A stretch of DNA of 64,000 bases, from the NCBI GenBank assembly GCA_032622095.1, contig CP136065.1, forward strand, positions 22,250,134-22,314,133. Direction: 5' to 3'. Source of the stretch: Siphonodentalium dalli (lineage: Eukaryota > Mollusca > Scaphopoda > Gadilida > Siphonodentaliidae). Positions 33,000 through 46,442 of the stretch are shown here, piece after piece. The position numbers and the translations under genes are program-made. Below the pieces are notes generated by a model. That model was not told the DNA's origin. It searched no databases and saw only the letters and a list, made by a program, of their open reading frames with translations. Positions within the stretch are counted from its first letter, which is position 1. Every line of letters starts with the position of its first letter.

Positions 33000-35900
33000 C
33001 GATCTACGGTATATAGCCTACAATGGCTCCAGCACCTCGTAGATCAAGATTCAAGATCAAGATAAAGGAACAGAAAGTCCTCAGTGCTATTGCCAGTACG
33101 GTATAGACTAGACACGGACTCTTTCTCGGGCTGACAGCTCAGCAGAATCATTCCCTTGAAATCTCTTAACAGAGGAATGGGACAGTCCACTGTGTTTGTG
33201 CATAGGACTTCGTCGAGTTTACACTCGGACGGTAATTGTGACTGATGTAGAATCAGAACGCTCAAATTCGTGGCGAAAAGCGAGTCTCGGCGAGACGTTT
33301 ATGATGCAATAGTATCCCTGAAAACTCTGACAGAGAGATTTTGATACAATATACGTGTACTGACGAAAAGGCCGGAGAAGAACGAAACATTGCAATGTCT
33401 ATTCGCATTCAAACTCCAACAAAATCTGTATTAGCTCCTGATTTCGTATCAGAACGCTCTATCACAGCGAAACGAAGAGCGATACTATACAATCGATCTC
33501 TATATTCCTCATAAATATAATATGAGAGAATTTGATATTAAAATTACGTGTGCTTAAGGCGCGCAGCTTTCAGCGCATGACGTCACTTGTTTATTTATAG
33601 GTCTTCTCCAATACAAAAGGTATCACTGTTCGGAGCCGATGCAATCTCCACAACAATTGCTGAACTGAACTGAATTACGAACATATACAGATAGCTAATC
33701 TTGGCTTATCATTACTGAGGACAGTCGCTACTTACGTTTTGAGCGAACTGGTTATATATTTTTACCAGCTGTCTTTTCCTGTGTCAAAGGACGCAGAAGA
33801 GTTCTTAAATATGCCTTTATTAGCTGAGATAATGTTCTTGATAATGAATTGCCAATAACATGCTTCAAAGCAACTATACTTGCCAAGAGAAACATAAGAA
33901 AATATACACTCAGTGTATCATCGCTGATGAAGGCCAGTTTTGATTATCGGGCAACTATATTATATTTTGAAATGACGTTTTCAACTTCACAGCCTCTCTG
34001 ATTATGATGGCTTACACACAAGGTTCAAATACAGGCTACATTCACAGCCGTATAAAAGTCTAAATAGAGTATTAACCGTATTGGTATTTTGTTGCTAAAC
34101 AGTAGTATAGACCAGTATATATGAGCTAGCTACGGAGCATGTACATGTACCTATACGCTGCTTGCTTAGAGTATTGGATCTATGACGAAAACTCTTAATG
34201 GTGAGGCAGGGTTATATATAGACCAAGATACACGGAAAACTCACATTAGAAATATACCTTCTCTATCGACACAGTGTCGTGACTAATTCGGTTCTCGGGG
34301 GGGGGGCGGCTGCATTGCGCTATATATTTAGTGAGACGACAGTAATTATGACCTTAACAGACACTTGCATGTCTGCATTATGCGAATATCAATGTTACCA
34401 TTAGCCGTAACCAATCCTCGGTGACGTCTTATCGAACCTGAGATGCGTTGAACAAAAACTTCGGCAAGACTTACTGCCGGTATTTCAGATTCTCGTTAGT
34501 ACAAAACAATAGGGATATCATCCAAAGGACAATGAAATATATTGGTACCGGTACAACGTTATCAGAACGTGTGTAGTTACAAGACACAACCCCAGTAACT
34601 GTTTACAAGGCGCAATATAAATGCGCGGACAGGGTCAATGACCGACGGTAAATCGTGTCCAAGAGCAGGAAGTATAACGAAACATATCGCTGCCGCTAGC
34701 TTCGTCTCCCATTTCAACTTTTTAACACATCGTTTTAAAAGCAATTATGAAATATGAGAGTCATTCATCTGATGAGCTATATGTTGACTACAGCCAATCA
34801 TCGATAGGCATACTGCGGCACAATAATAGACGTTTCCCCGACGGGAATGAAACTTTCGTTTCGTCTCCCATTCCAATTTTGGGAAAACGAAAATAGCTAT
34901 TTTCGGTTTCGTTTTGCAATAATAATTGGACATTTTTACGCAGACAACGAATAACTTCGTTCGTATTGAATACTGTACATTATATATAGTTCAGGGAGTT
35001 AATTATTGTCTACATGACCTCGAATATGTAATAGTTGCCAGTTTTGGAATGGCAGACATGTGTTAAGAGATCAATTCCAGTTTATCAGTACGGTATCAGC
35101 TGTACCATTTTCTCCAAAACACATGCAGAAGTGAGGTCTAGGTCTATGTCTTTACGTGGGCGATGGCTTATAGTGAACCAGCCTTGCAGACAATTGTTAT
35201 CATGTGAAATAAATATTTTGATTCAAACATTAAACAAATCTATGTTTTCATCATGAATTGGAAATTTAAAAAATCTCCCTGATGACTTGCATGGAGCAAT
35301 AGCTTATATTGACAACCCAATTTTGGCCAGAAATAGGCATGCATAGCAGTTCCAACTGATTAATTAATAGAATGCCTTTTTCAATAACATCAAGGTGAAA
35401 CTGAAAATAACTATAGTATGGCATTGCAGGATTTATTCAAACAATAGGCAGTATACATGGTACCTTACGTGGAGACAATTCTCTATAAAGGCTATTGATT
35501 ACTTTCCCTTTTGCTAGAACAATGGTAGTAAATAATGAGTCTCAATTGTCCATACATAACACATTTCATGCCAGTTCTATAAAGAATGGTGTCTTCATTC
35601 AGCGAGACAAGACCGAGAAATGCCGCATACTTTGTCCTCTGTTCCCTAAGATGATAAAGTGTTATTGATATGCAAGCCAGTCAGATTATGGTGCACATTT
35701 CAACAATCTACTTTCTCTGGGTCATGGAGAAAAGCAAAAATGCATGTAAACAATTTGGAAATAAGACAAAAACATAAACAGATATATATTGGCCCAGTAC
35801 TAACGGGTCACAAGATATTAATGCAGTCTGACTGTGGTCTACCTAGTGGTCCAGTGTATCAACATGACACTTCTCATGAAAACTCCAGTTGGGATCGCCA

Positions 35901-37420
35901 CCAAGATCGTCCCCCAGCAGAGGCTCTGACCTTGGACTGGGAAAACATGTTTGCATATTTATGCATTTCCTCCCATAGCATTACAAGTTCTGACAAAAAT
36001 TGCAAAATAATAATAACTGTCAACTTATCCGAATAGCCACGGTTTTGGGCCGAAGCTGGAACTCTTGAATATGTTTTATTCCTCATATGAAATACATTTA
36101 CAGGATATTGACAAGAATAGATATGTTTATACAAACACATGCATATGTAAAATAAATATGTGGTAACATATAGACATAGACTAGTATACATTCCGATTAC
36201 ATGACTTCTTCACTAAAAAATGGCAAGAAAGAAGCATGCCAAATAAATTTAGAATATTATTGGCAGCATCTGACAAGGAGACATGGTACTAGTACACAAC
36301 ATGGCTATAGTGTGCAAATAAGTCTTCTTAATTCAGCCATTGTAGTGGCATGAAAAATTACCCCCTCAAGACAGCACTCATGTTCTCTCTTATTTATACC
36401 ATTACAATCTGCAGTATTAAACCATAGCAGGCTTCATATACATATATATATAAATATATACCTCTACTCTGTCATCAGTAGTGGGCAAACCTATGTGGCA
36501 ACAGCCAGTCATACTCAATATGATTAAAGGTGTATTCAATTAAAGCTTATTCAAGCAAGGAACAAGTTGAACAACACCCATTTGAAACATGTCACATGAA
36601 AAACAATTCCTTCTGACAGATTTCTCATTTTTGCGTTGATGTGAAGATTTTCTATCTTCATCCATTGATCAGATACATGTATCTTGGCTAAAATACAAAA
36701 GTGTATAAGGCATATCAGACATGGCTTGTCAAAGACAGGAAATATATATTTATTTTTTTCCCCATGTAATCCAAGCTATAATTGAGCCATATGTATACGT
36801 GTATACTATTTCTTAGATAGTTTAGATGATCAATTACTTGAACAGTGTACAGATATATCGTCATTTATTTACAGAATATCTGTAATGTTCATCAGGAGAA
36901 TAATAATATTTTTCTGACAATAACGTGAACCTCACAGAGCTATATTTCAAGTTGGATTGTAACTGATTAAGAATGATTATTTTTTCTTGAGGCCCTTTCG
37001 TGGTCTTTGTTCAAAAGTGTTTCGTTAACAAATATTTTGCTGCTGATTTGTCGCATCAAAATACATTCAGAAAGTTATAATTACTTGAGGTTGAATCTGC
37101 TACAACTGAAGTGTTGTAGACATTATGATTGTGAAAATGTTTATCAACCTTGCGAGTTCGCATTATGGATGGATTTCTTTTTTGTTTGTTTCTGCAATTA
37201 GAGGCATCAAACATTGAACATGTTTCAAACAATGTTGATGCATTCTAACAAATGTGAGCCAATGATGCTGTGTACATATTTATTATATATATAGTATATA
37301 TGTGTAACTATGGGTTGTATGATACATATACATATGAACTCAAAACCCATCTAGAGGATAACCACTAGAGCGGAAAACCTCATCATACCACAGCACGACA
37401 GAGCTCTGGAATCAGGAAAT
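33000..37420. other. Long intron part with no recognised feature
   Basis: No exon, RNA gene or repeat end could be supported in about 4.4 kb. A poly-G run lies at 34298. Small open frames (for example 35659-36036) have no motif, no conserved context and no credible splice sites. Confidence 0.4.
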
Positions 37421-37450
37421 ATTCTGAGCCATATGAGGTAGGTTAATTTA

Positions 37451-37766
37451 TGAAATAAAATTTAACAATTTGATTTATCAAGTTATGATTTTATGAATAA
37501 ATTATACCTACCTCATATGGCGAACCCACCCTCCTCCCCTACGATGAGTTTTTCTTGGCTTCTCGGACGCCAAGTTTATAAACTGAAGTAGGCAGAGGGT
37601 ATTCCGGTGTGACGTCACATAAGTGGGTAATTAAAAAAAGCCACACCGGAAACGGAACGATGCGAGTTGAGATGAAGCGTTAAAGTGATATATTCTGAGC
37701 CATATGAGGTAGGTATAATTTATTCATAAAATCATAACTTGATAAATCAAATTGTTAAATTTTATA
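37451..37766. repeat. Inverted-repeat element X2 with hairpin-bearing arms
   Basis: Arms 37451-37520 and 37697-37766 face each other. Each has AAATTTAACAATTTGATTTA, the spacer TATAATTTATTCATAAAAT (or its complement) and CCTACCTCATATGG next to the core. The core has CCACCCTCCTCCCC, TGACGTCA and GGAAACGGAAC. The layout equals that of element X1 at 2640 although the arm sequences differ. Confidence 0.62.
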
Positions 37767-38094
37767 GGCACTTTCTTTTTGCATATGTGTGCCACATAAG
37801 GATGGACAATTCAGTAGCCCCAAAGGATGGACATATTTCTAAGCCCTTAAACTTTTTAAGCCCTTTAATATGTACATAAACCAAAATCCATTTAAACTCC
37901 TTTCATTGGTATGGACATCTGTCCGTGCTTACATTTGATTACTTATGTGGCTATTAATAAGGAAAATGGATAGATATGTGTCTAATTTCCATTAAGTGGC
38001 TAGCCACATGACAGCATTGAGATGAACCCTAAAAAATTATCTATTTGGCCTAATCTACATATTTAATATATATAATGTATAATGAAAGAGTGAA

Positions 38095-38179
38095 TAAAAT
38101 AATAAACTTATCTTGCGGAGAAGAAAAATAAGAATAAACATATTCTTGTGGCTGGTGTTCCAGTTGGCAATTGGGAATC
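38095..38179 (+). repeat. 85-bp segment also found inside MITE copy 7
   Basis: Identical except for two bases to 42918-43002 (AAACTTATCTTGCGGAGAAG ... GTTGGCAATTGGGAATC). Here it lies in ordinary intron; at the other site it replaces the centre of a palindromic MITE. Confidence 0.75.
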
Positions 38180-38900
38180 GGGGATATGTGAGCTCTTGGC
38201 ATTTATCTACCATTCCCTATGAAATTCTCTGATACAATTGGCAATAACGAATTGGCTATAAAAACATCCGTATCGTTACTGCAGTTGCGATACAAGGCAC
38301 TCGTGATGTCGTTGACTGGTTCAAAAACACGAATGACTGACGTCACATCAATCACGTGAAAACTCAAAACGACATTCCAACGTATATTCTTGTGTACTAT
38401 ACACAAATAGTTCCTAGGTTTTAACAGTATTTGATTGCCTTCTATCATGAGTGTTAGGGTATGACATATCACAAAGTAACTAATATGTATTTGTTCAGTA
38501 TTGTTTTAATAAATTATATAAAACATGCAGGTATAAGAGATTTTGTCCATTTAATTCAATTTCCGTTAGGCATATTCACGTGAACTTACAGGTTGGGAGA
38601 ATTTAGCAAAGTGATGTAATCGCGTGACACAGCAACCTTTGCAGGTTCGGAGAATTTACTCAAGAAAGCTAATCCTCAGACACAAATCCAACAATATTGG
38701 CATTTAAGAAACTCCTAAAATGTAATTTGTGCTGTGGATTCTGTCACACCAATGGTAGATAAATGTGTTATATACACAATGTGTTTGTAACGATTCATGT
38801 ATCGCCACTCGGCTAGTTGTCGTGGTCATATAGCGACGAAAACTAGCAAAAATCTATACAAACACATTGTGTAAATAACACATATTTATCGGTGCACTAA

Positions 38901-39518
38901 TCTATCTATTATATATTTTGGAAGATCTGTCTGTCTGTCTGTGTGTCTGTCTGTGTGTTCGCGATGGACTCGAAAACGGCCGAACCGATTTCGATGAAAC
39001 TTGGTATGTGGGGGTATTTTAGGCCGGGAACTGGCATGGGCCTATTAATTTGCCCGTGCGACGTGACCTTGACCTTCAAATCGGGTAATTTCAAGGTCAA
39101 ACGCCCGAATATCTCGGGATTTAGATGTAACTTGGTATGTGGGGGTATTTTCGGCCGAGGGGTGACATGAGCCTATTAATTTGCATGTGCGACGTGACCT
39201 TGACCTTGAAATAGGGTCATTTCAATGTCAAATCGCCAATTTTGATGGGATTTCGACGAAATTTGATACGTGGGGTTACGTTTGTCCACTGATTGTTTTG
39301 GACGGGTCCAATCGTGACTCCGACCAGACCTTGACCTTCAAAATGATCAATTCAAGGTCAAATCGGGTAAAACCGGATGGATTTCGACGGGCACGTTTGT
39401 CAGGTACTTTTGTCCGGGCAGTGTTTTTGGACTGGTCAAATCGTGACCCCACTTGACCTTGACTTTCAAAATGGACAATTCAAGGTCAAAGCCTGGACGA
39501 ATTCGGGTCACCTTCTAG
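38901..39518 (+). mobile_element. Helitron-like array, unit 1
   Basis: Begins TCTATCTATTATATATTTTG after A at 38900, with a (TCTG)n leader. It holds three to four direct repeats with GACCTTGACCTTCAAA and GGTATGTGGGGGTATTTT. It ends CCTT-CTAG at 39515-39518. I see no clear terminal hairpin, so its 3' end may be recombinant. Confidence 0.6.
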
Positions 39519-40561
39519 TCTATACTATATATTTTGAGACTTCGTATATGTGTGTGTGTGTGTACTTCATAGAATCCAAAACGCGTGTAAAGATTGAGCT
39601 CAAACTTCCTATGTAAGTGTCAAATCACACCGACACGACCGTGGTCGCGGTTTAGAGAAGCTCAGAGCACCCGTTCTCCAATCTCAAATCACTGCAAAGG
39701 CACGGCGGGGGTTAATCAAGTGATTATTTAATGAGCGTTTGTTTTTGACGCATCTCTATAAAGAGCGTCTGTTTCCCATTCAACGTTATTCGCATCTGCA
39801 GAGTTATACGGGAACGCAAACGTTATCGCTCGAAATTTAATCCCTGCGAGCACGGATGGCGCGCTCTGTTTTTACGGTATATACCGAAATCATCCCAGAT
39901 AATCACGAATATAGCATCAGATTTCTCCCCAGATATACCGTTATAAAGCTACTGGAATCTGCCAATCTACGGGAAATTCCAGGGAATGCCGATTGAGCTC
40001 AAACTTGCTACCTACGGGAAGTGTCATATATATGAGTGTGTCCTTTATAGACTCTAACCGATTGAGCTCAAACTTGCTAAATAAGAAAATAGCCCCCAAG
40101 CCGTAAATATCAACAACAACGATATTACTAAATACACGTTTTCGGCAATGTGAGAGTTTTCGGGGAGCCGTGATGCCAACAACAACGACCCGAAGACAGA
40201 TTTCCCGACGGGAAGCGTTTGTTTTAAATTCAATGCAATGTTATCGTAGAGAGATTTCACGAAACAAAGAATGTGTTGTCTGTCGTTCCTAGGAAGGGGG
40301 GATTTCTACGGGTAAATTTTTCCGCCAGAAACAAAAAAAATAATTAAAACAATTTACAATTTAATTAAAACAATTTAAAATTAAAAAAAATTAACAATAA
40401 AAAAAAAATTCAGAAACAAAATATATTAAATTTAAAAAACATTAAATTCATATTCATAAATAAAAAACAAAAATAAATAAAAACAAAATAATTACAAAAA
40501 TGTCATGTTTCTGAAACAAAGCCATGGGACGAATGCCGCCAGTGGCGGGCTAACCTGCTAG
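39519..40561 (+). mobile_element. Helitron-like array, unit 2
   Basis: Starts TCTATACTATATATTTTGAG immediately after unit 1. It has a (GT)n leader and CCGATTGAGCTCAAACTT. It ends with the hairpin GCCGCCAGTGGCGGGC, TAACCTG and CTAG at 40558-40561. The 3' third is very A-rich. Confidence 0.72.
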
Positions 40562-40587
40562 TCTATACTATATATTTTGAGACTTCG

Positions 40588-40629
<42 letters not shown>

Positions 40630-41470
40630 ATAGAATCCAAAACGCGTGTACCGATTGAGCTCAAACTTCCTATGTAAGTGTCAAATCCCACCGACATCGC
40701 CGTAGTCGTGTTTTCGAGAAGCCCTGAGCACCCTTTATCCACTCCCAAATCACCGCAAAGGCACGGCGGTGGTTAAGGCAAGAACGCTCTTTATATATAC
40801 CTTATACGGAGGTTTTAACAATTAACGCTCTTTATTGCAATGGACGTGGCTAAACGATACCCCATGCGTCCGATGCGGATTCCAATGGACGTGGCTAAAC
40901 GACTGACCCCATGCGTCCGAAATACGGATGCGGACGAAATGCAACTAAAAAGGCAGAATTGATCTAAGAGCTCGAAATATTATGCAGAGGATTTCACGAC
41001 GGGATTAATTGACTGTCCGCTCTGAAGTTTAGGACGGGGAGGACGGGGAGGACGGGTACCATGAATTAACTCATTGAAAAACAAAGAATGCGTTATCTCG
41101 CAAACGGTTGGAGCTATCGACTTGAAATTTGCTATGTGAATGTATCTTGCCCCGGATACAAATTGTATCGGGTCGCCGAGTCCGTGCGACGCCAGCTTCG
41201 CGCATGCGCAGACGAGATCTCGGAAACGGGTTGAGCTATCGACTTGAAATTTGCTATGTGAATGTATCTTGCGCCGGGTACAAATTTTATCGGGTCGCCG
41301 AGCCCGTGCGACGCCAGCTTCGCGCATGCGCAGACCAGATCTCGGAAACGGGTGGAGCTACCGGGTACAATTTTTTCTTATTGAAACGCGTGGAGCTAAA
41401 AAAATAAAAAATATATATTAAACAAATGTCATGTTTCGGACAAGCCGCCGGTGGCGGGCTAACCTGCTAG
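40562..41470 (+). mobile_element. Helitron-like array, unit 3
   Basis: Starts TCTATACTATATATTTTGAG. It carries about two of the 122-bp satellite units (41100-41370), an AGGACGGGG triplet and a (GT)n leader. It ends with the GCCGCCGGTGGCGGGC hairpin and CTAG at 41467-41470. Confidence 0.72.
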
Positions 41471-42218
41471 TACTATATATTTTGAGACTTCCATATCTGT
41501 GTATATGTGTATATACTTTATAGAATCAAAAACGCCTGGACCGATTGAGCTCAAACTTTCTATATAAGGGTAAAAGCACACGGGACGCGTCGTCGCGGCG
41601 TTTTCGAGAAGCTCCGATCACTCCTTCTCCACTCCCAGTCACCAAAATCACTGTCCTTGGCACTGCGGGGTTAATCGCGTTGATAGTTAAAGAGCGTTCA
41701 TATCCGCTTTGTCGTTGATAAAGAGCGTATTCATGTAGTGTGATTCTTATGTCTGGATACAGGTGTCAGCGTCTGTATCCAGATACGAGCGTCTTGTGTG
41801 ATTCTTATGTCTGTCGTCGTACTTACCGGTTCCTAGGAACAGGGGAGATTTTCATCGGGTCAGTTTTTCTGCCCGATGTACCGTAAATCATACCTCTTTT
41901 AGGGATGGGTACCATCATTTCTCTTGATTAAAAAGGCAGAATTAACTCATTGAAAAAAAAAAATACGTGTTGTGTGATTCTTATGTCTGTCGTTCCTTGG
42001 AACGGGGGAGATTTTCATCGGGTCAGTTTTTCCGCCCGATGTACCGTAAATCATACCTCTTTTAAGGACGGGTACCACCATTTCTCTTGATTAAAAAGGC
42101 AGAATTAACTCATTGAAAAACAAAAAATTAATTCAAAAAATTTAATTAAATTCAAATAATTAGTTTAAAAAATGTCATGTTTCTGACGATTGCCTCCAGT
42201 GGCGGGCTAACCTGCTAG
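41471..42218 (+). mobile_element. Helitron-like array, unit 4
   Basis: Starts TACTATATATTTTGAGACTT, lacking the first few bases of the other units. It has an internal direct repeat (TTGTGTGATTCTTATGTCTG, CGATGTACCGTAAATCATAC twice). It ends GCCTCCAGTGGCGGGC, TAACCTG, CTAG at 42215-42218, followed by host T. Confidence 0.7.
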
Positions 42219-42806
42219 TATATTATAACTATGCCTCTCATTCTATTATACTCCACGTTAGCACTCAACTCATGCTGCATCAACAAACCCATTAACACAC
42301 TTGTATCATTCTGTGTATATATCTTTGGGGAGAAGCAAAATAGACAGAATATCTACAGTTTTTGTTTGAATACCGAATATCTCATGTGCGTGAATAAATA
42401 TGTCGTACCAATTTTGTTTTTAATTTCTGCTGAGAATGTGGAGCATGAAGGATATAACCAATAATTCAGTGTTCATATCTTTGATGGAGATACATATTTT
42501 GGGAAAAACAATATTATATTTAGCAGATATACATTGTGTCATTGACGAAGAAATGTCTATTTGAAAAAAAAAACATATAATTAAACTTTCATTTTTTTTC
42601 AGATCTATGTCACCTTGTGTAAATCAGAGGTCATGTAGGATTCAAAATCTTGGAAACTTAACTTTCGTTTGAATGTCAATTCCTTGTGTTTAAATTGTGT
42701 GTGCAATTGTATTCTGTTTAATTAAATGAAAGTAACATGGGATATTTATCTTAGGAAACTTGCACATATAATTATATTTTATTCAGTTAAATATACGTTC
42801 AGTACA

Positions 42807-43110
42807 CAGTAATGCCCTAAATAATTGACTCCTTAACGACAGCAGAATTATGGGTAATTTTTCAGGATTTAGTTGGAAATATGGCTTGTTGCCATTCACC
42901 GGAAAGCTCTCAGTGACTAAAATAATAAACTTATCTTGCGGAGAAGAAAAATAAGAATAAACATATTCTTGTGGCTGGTGTTCCGGTTGGCGATTGGGAA
43001 TCATGGAGAGCTTTCCAATGAATGGTAACAAGCCATTTTTCCAACTGAATCCTGAAAAATTACGCACAATTGTTCTGTCGTTAAGGAGTCGATTATTTAG
43101 GACATGACTG
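42807..43110. mobile_element. Mariner-type MITE, copy 7, with foreign centre
   Basis: Arms run from CAGTAATGCCCTAAATAATT to GATTATTTAGGACATGACTG before TA. The centre, normally a tight palindrome, is replaced by the 85-bp segment found at 38095-38179. Confidence 0.75.
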
Positions 43111-43659
43111 TATATGTCATAAGTTCAAAGAGAGAATAAATATGACTTTGATAACAATTAGAGCATCATCTGAATATACAGACGATATTCATCTACAGGG
43201 TGCACAATCTCATCCTGGTATATTTGGAATATTCATTTATGGGGTGGGTAACGTCATCGGGATTAAACATAGAAATTGCAAGTGTTTTTTGTTAGCAAAT
43301 AATACAAAGTAGCTTCCTTTCTACTTGAAAGGCTATGATAGTGATTAAGTCTGAATTTGCAGTGAATACAAAACCAAAATGAAACTGTGGTTATTTTCAT
43401 GCAAAAAAAAAGAAAGAAACTGGAGCTGCGAAATAAAAATTGTCAGTCACTAAGCTACAGTAAAATAACGAACGCTAAAGTGAAAATAACAAAATTGTAT
43501 TTTACTGTGGCTTCTAAGAGATACATACGATGATATACATTTTGGTAATTCTCCACTATTTTATAGGCAAGCCTATAATAGAAAAACATAACACAGCCTG
43601 AGTGAACCCAGAATATTGAACAGCTTCTCAATCGGTAGTTTGAATCAATCCACTATCCT

Positions 43660-44144
43660 TTTTAGTTCAACTTTAATAGCTTTTGCCATGGATTGGCATC
43701 TGTCATCTGTATGTCTGTCAACAATATCCTTTGGCATGCTCTACTGGCCGCATTACCTGATCCGATCTTCACTAATCTTCATATGTAGCTTCAGTGTGAC
43801 CTATAGATGGGAGTTATAAAAAAATCGTAATTACAATGAAAAACATGGCCACTAGCAGCCGTCTTAAATTTTGAATCCATTGGCACACCCTACAGCCCAT
43901 ACCTGTAGATTGGAGCTATCAAATTTGAATGTTTTTGATGAAAAACATGGCCGCCTGCAGCCATCTTTGATTTTATTATTTGCATAACTAAATGCTTTAG
44001 CACACCCTACAGACCACATCCCCCATCCCATCATCACCAAACATAATACACACCCTACAGACCACATCCCCCATCCCATCATCACCAAACTTAATACAGA
44101 AGTTCAGGGTGACCTTTAGATGGGAGACTCCTATTTTGACCGAA

Positions 44145-44184
<40 letters not shown>

Positions 44185-44400
44185 GCCAGCAGCCACCTTG
44201 GATTTCAATTTGGAATCTATCAACACACCATGCAGCCTGCATTTATTGAAGAATAGATTTGAAAATTTACAGGAGAAGCACCTCTAGATGGGAGCTATCC
44301 AATTTGAACATTTTTCAATGAAAAAAAATGGCCACCCAACACGTCTATTTTGACCTTCAGAAATTGAACGCTTTTGGACGTAGTGTCTTCACTCTATTGT
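43660..44400 (+). repeat. Repeat family R3, diverged copy
   Basis: Begins TTTAGTTCAACTTTAATAGC, then GTCTGTCAACAATATCCTTT. The units contain AAACATGGCCGCC, CAGCAGCC and ACACCCTACAG, with a poly-A run at 44152-44179. It is clearly related to 13188-14893 but much decayed. Confidence 0.55.
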
Positions 44401-44809
44401 CTAACATAATGGTCTAAGGCATCGCTAAGTCAATTTCCCTTTTACTAGGCCACCATATTTTGTAAAGAATGCGAGCGCATGGTTTTTATGCCATCCAAAG
44501 ATCACAAAATAAAAGATTTGAATTTGTTTATGCACATTCCCAATGCTCACCCGACAACTCATATTAATTTTCAAATGGATAGTGGATTAGGCATCGGAAC
44601 ACCTTGTTCTTCATTGATTCCAGTGTCGTTTCATAGGAGAAGCTCTAATTATGATATTATGCAATGGTTGTTTCTATACACATTTGTCCAATAAGATTAA
44701 ATAATTCAGTTATTTTATGTCGATCAGAGCCAAAGGAGGCGCTTGTCATCCTCAAAAACACAAGAGATACCTACAAAGAAGAGTATACAGTAAAATATGT
44801 GCAATTTAA

Positions 44810-44941
44810 CCCTTTCAGTGCCAAGTCTGATTTTTGTAAGAGCTCTTTCCATCAATGCATCACAATATTATAATCAATAAATTTGAAAAATTATCAAGGA
44901 GATATGGGTTGATACAAAAATCGGACTTGGCGCTGAAAGGG
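44810..44941. mobile_element. piggyBac-like MITE, intact ends
   Basis: 132 bp with ends CCCTTTCAGTGCCAAGTC and GACTTGGCGCTGAAAGGG, and TTAA on both sides (44806-44809, 44942-44945). It shares its interior with 28735-28850 and its ends with the nested MITE at 16040. Confidence 0.8.
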
Positions 44942-45217
44942 TTAATAACTTTTGAATAAATAGTGTTGATTGGCCCACAAAGATGTGATACTCTGCCAAA
45001 ATCCTGAACAAAATCTAAAATAGATCTAAAATATTCAGTGGGGAGTTGGTCTTTACGTTACATATCTCTATTATTTCAATTTAGGCTCCTTACGCAAGAT
45101 TGTAGTAGTCACCCATCACTGATTCGGAATAACAAATTAATAAAATCTTCCCTCCCGCACTGATCTGTAAAATTATAACAATTAATTAATTTTGGATGGC
45201 CTTATTTTTATATTTTA

Positions 45218-45414
45218 CTAGCTGAAACAGGCTCTTTTTTGGAGCTTTTATTAAATGGCATTGGGGCCCGTAACCCTTTGAGCGCGTAGCATACATTAAA
45301 AAAAAGAGACTTTGTTATCATAACATCTGCCGGTTTGGTTGAAATCGGTCCAGGTGTCTGGGAGAAAAATCGTGAACAGACCGACAGACAGATCCTACTT
45401 TATATATATATAGA
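45218..45414 (-). mobile_element. Short Helitron-like element
   Basis: On the - strand: TCTATATATATATAAAGTAG with a (TCTG) leader, a 197-bp body, a hairpin (GCTCCAAAAAAGAGC) and TTTCAG-CTAG at the end, followed by T. It contains a piece of the CCCTTTGAG MITE end (45272). Confidence 0.5.
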
Positions 45415-45572
45415 TTTCTGGGTCACATGCCAAAGAAGCATTTCACCTCTGGGTGTGGGGGTAATTTCAGTTGCCCGTAGCCATTATTTCCCAAACATAG
45501 GTCCATAAAAAGTTATTTGATTTATTTTGTCAAAAATCAGCCAATAAAGTATCATTGTATTCATTGACACAT

Positions 45573-45960
45573 TTTTAGCTCAACTTGCCATGGGTTCCAT
45601 CCATCCGTCCATCGAGTCGTCTGTGCATGCATCCGTCCTTCCATCCATCCGGGCAGACATCTCAAACACAAGTTATTTGATTTCAATGAAAATTGGTGTG
45701 GATGTTCACTACTATGACGCAGTCAATTCAGTGTTCAATTGTGTTGTTCATGTTTTCCATTCTAGAGTTATTTATCATTGTTTATTTGGAAGTGTTGGTT
45801 TTTTGTCCGCATCTCCAGTTGAGAGATATAAATAACATTTGGCAAGGATGTTCACTACTATGATGGCAATCAATTAAGTGTTAATTTGTTCGTGAATTAC
45901 GATCTTCAGTTATTTATCTTTGTTTATATGAAAATGTTGGGTTTTTTCCTCGTCCGAAAA
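45573..45960 (+). repeat. Repeat family R2, copy 3
   Basis: TTTTAGCTCAACTTGCCATG, then a (CATC)-rich leader, then units with GAAAATTGGTGTGGATGTTC, AATTCAGTGTTCAATTGTG and CATTCTAGAGTTATTTATC. Same family as 12796 and 30576. The 45590-45835 open frame is a repeat translation. Confidence 0.5.
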
Positions 45961-46187
45961 GTTCTCAACCATACTTTGTCAGTTCAAATATGCCACTGGG
46001 TGGGGGGTATGGCAGTACCGTCGAAGAGACCTCTTGTTGTTTCAACCAGGTTCATTAATGAACAGTCTATAAATACATTTCATTATTATAAGCGTTGTCT
46101 TGTTTTGAAGTTCCAATGTATGCTGTAAGATAAAAATAATGCTGTTCATTTGGCACTGACTTAATGAATGGGTTCCTCAGGCCATAA

Positions 46188-46442
46188 TCCTTTCATGACG
46201 GGAGCTGCGCTGGTGCAGCATTAAAGACCTTGTGCCATTGCATTTTCTTAAATATATGCGAGCCTCCCATAGGGAACCTCGCATATGTAGAGAATAAACT
46301 GGCTTACATGATCAAAACAAATATTTTTAGGTCTCTGTATTCTCTTATATATGCAAGGCGCCCTATGAATGACTCGCGTATATAAGAAAATGTATTGGCA
46401 CAGGGTTTTTGGAAAAAGCAGGAAGCTCCAGCCATGAAAGGG
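46188..46442. mobile_element. piggyBac-like MITE, second family, copy 2
   Basis: Ends TCCTTTCATGACGGGAGCTG and CCATGAAAGGG. Flanks are ATAA on both sides instead of TTAA. The interior repeats TTCTCTTATATATGC in both orientations. Confidence 0.68.

Noticed and set aside
42601-42632. Possible microexon after TTTTTTTTCAG
   Set aside because: It lies between the two SRCR exons, which already join perfectly in phase 2, and the following GTCATG is a poor donor.
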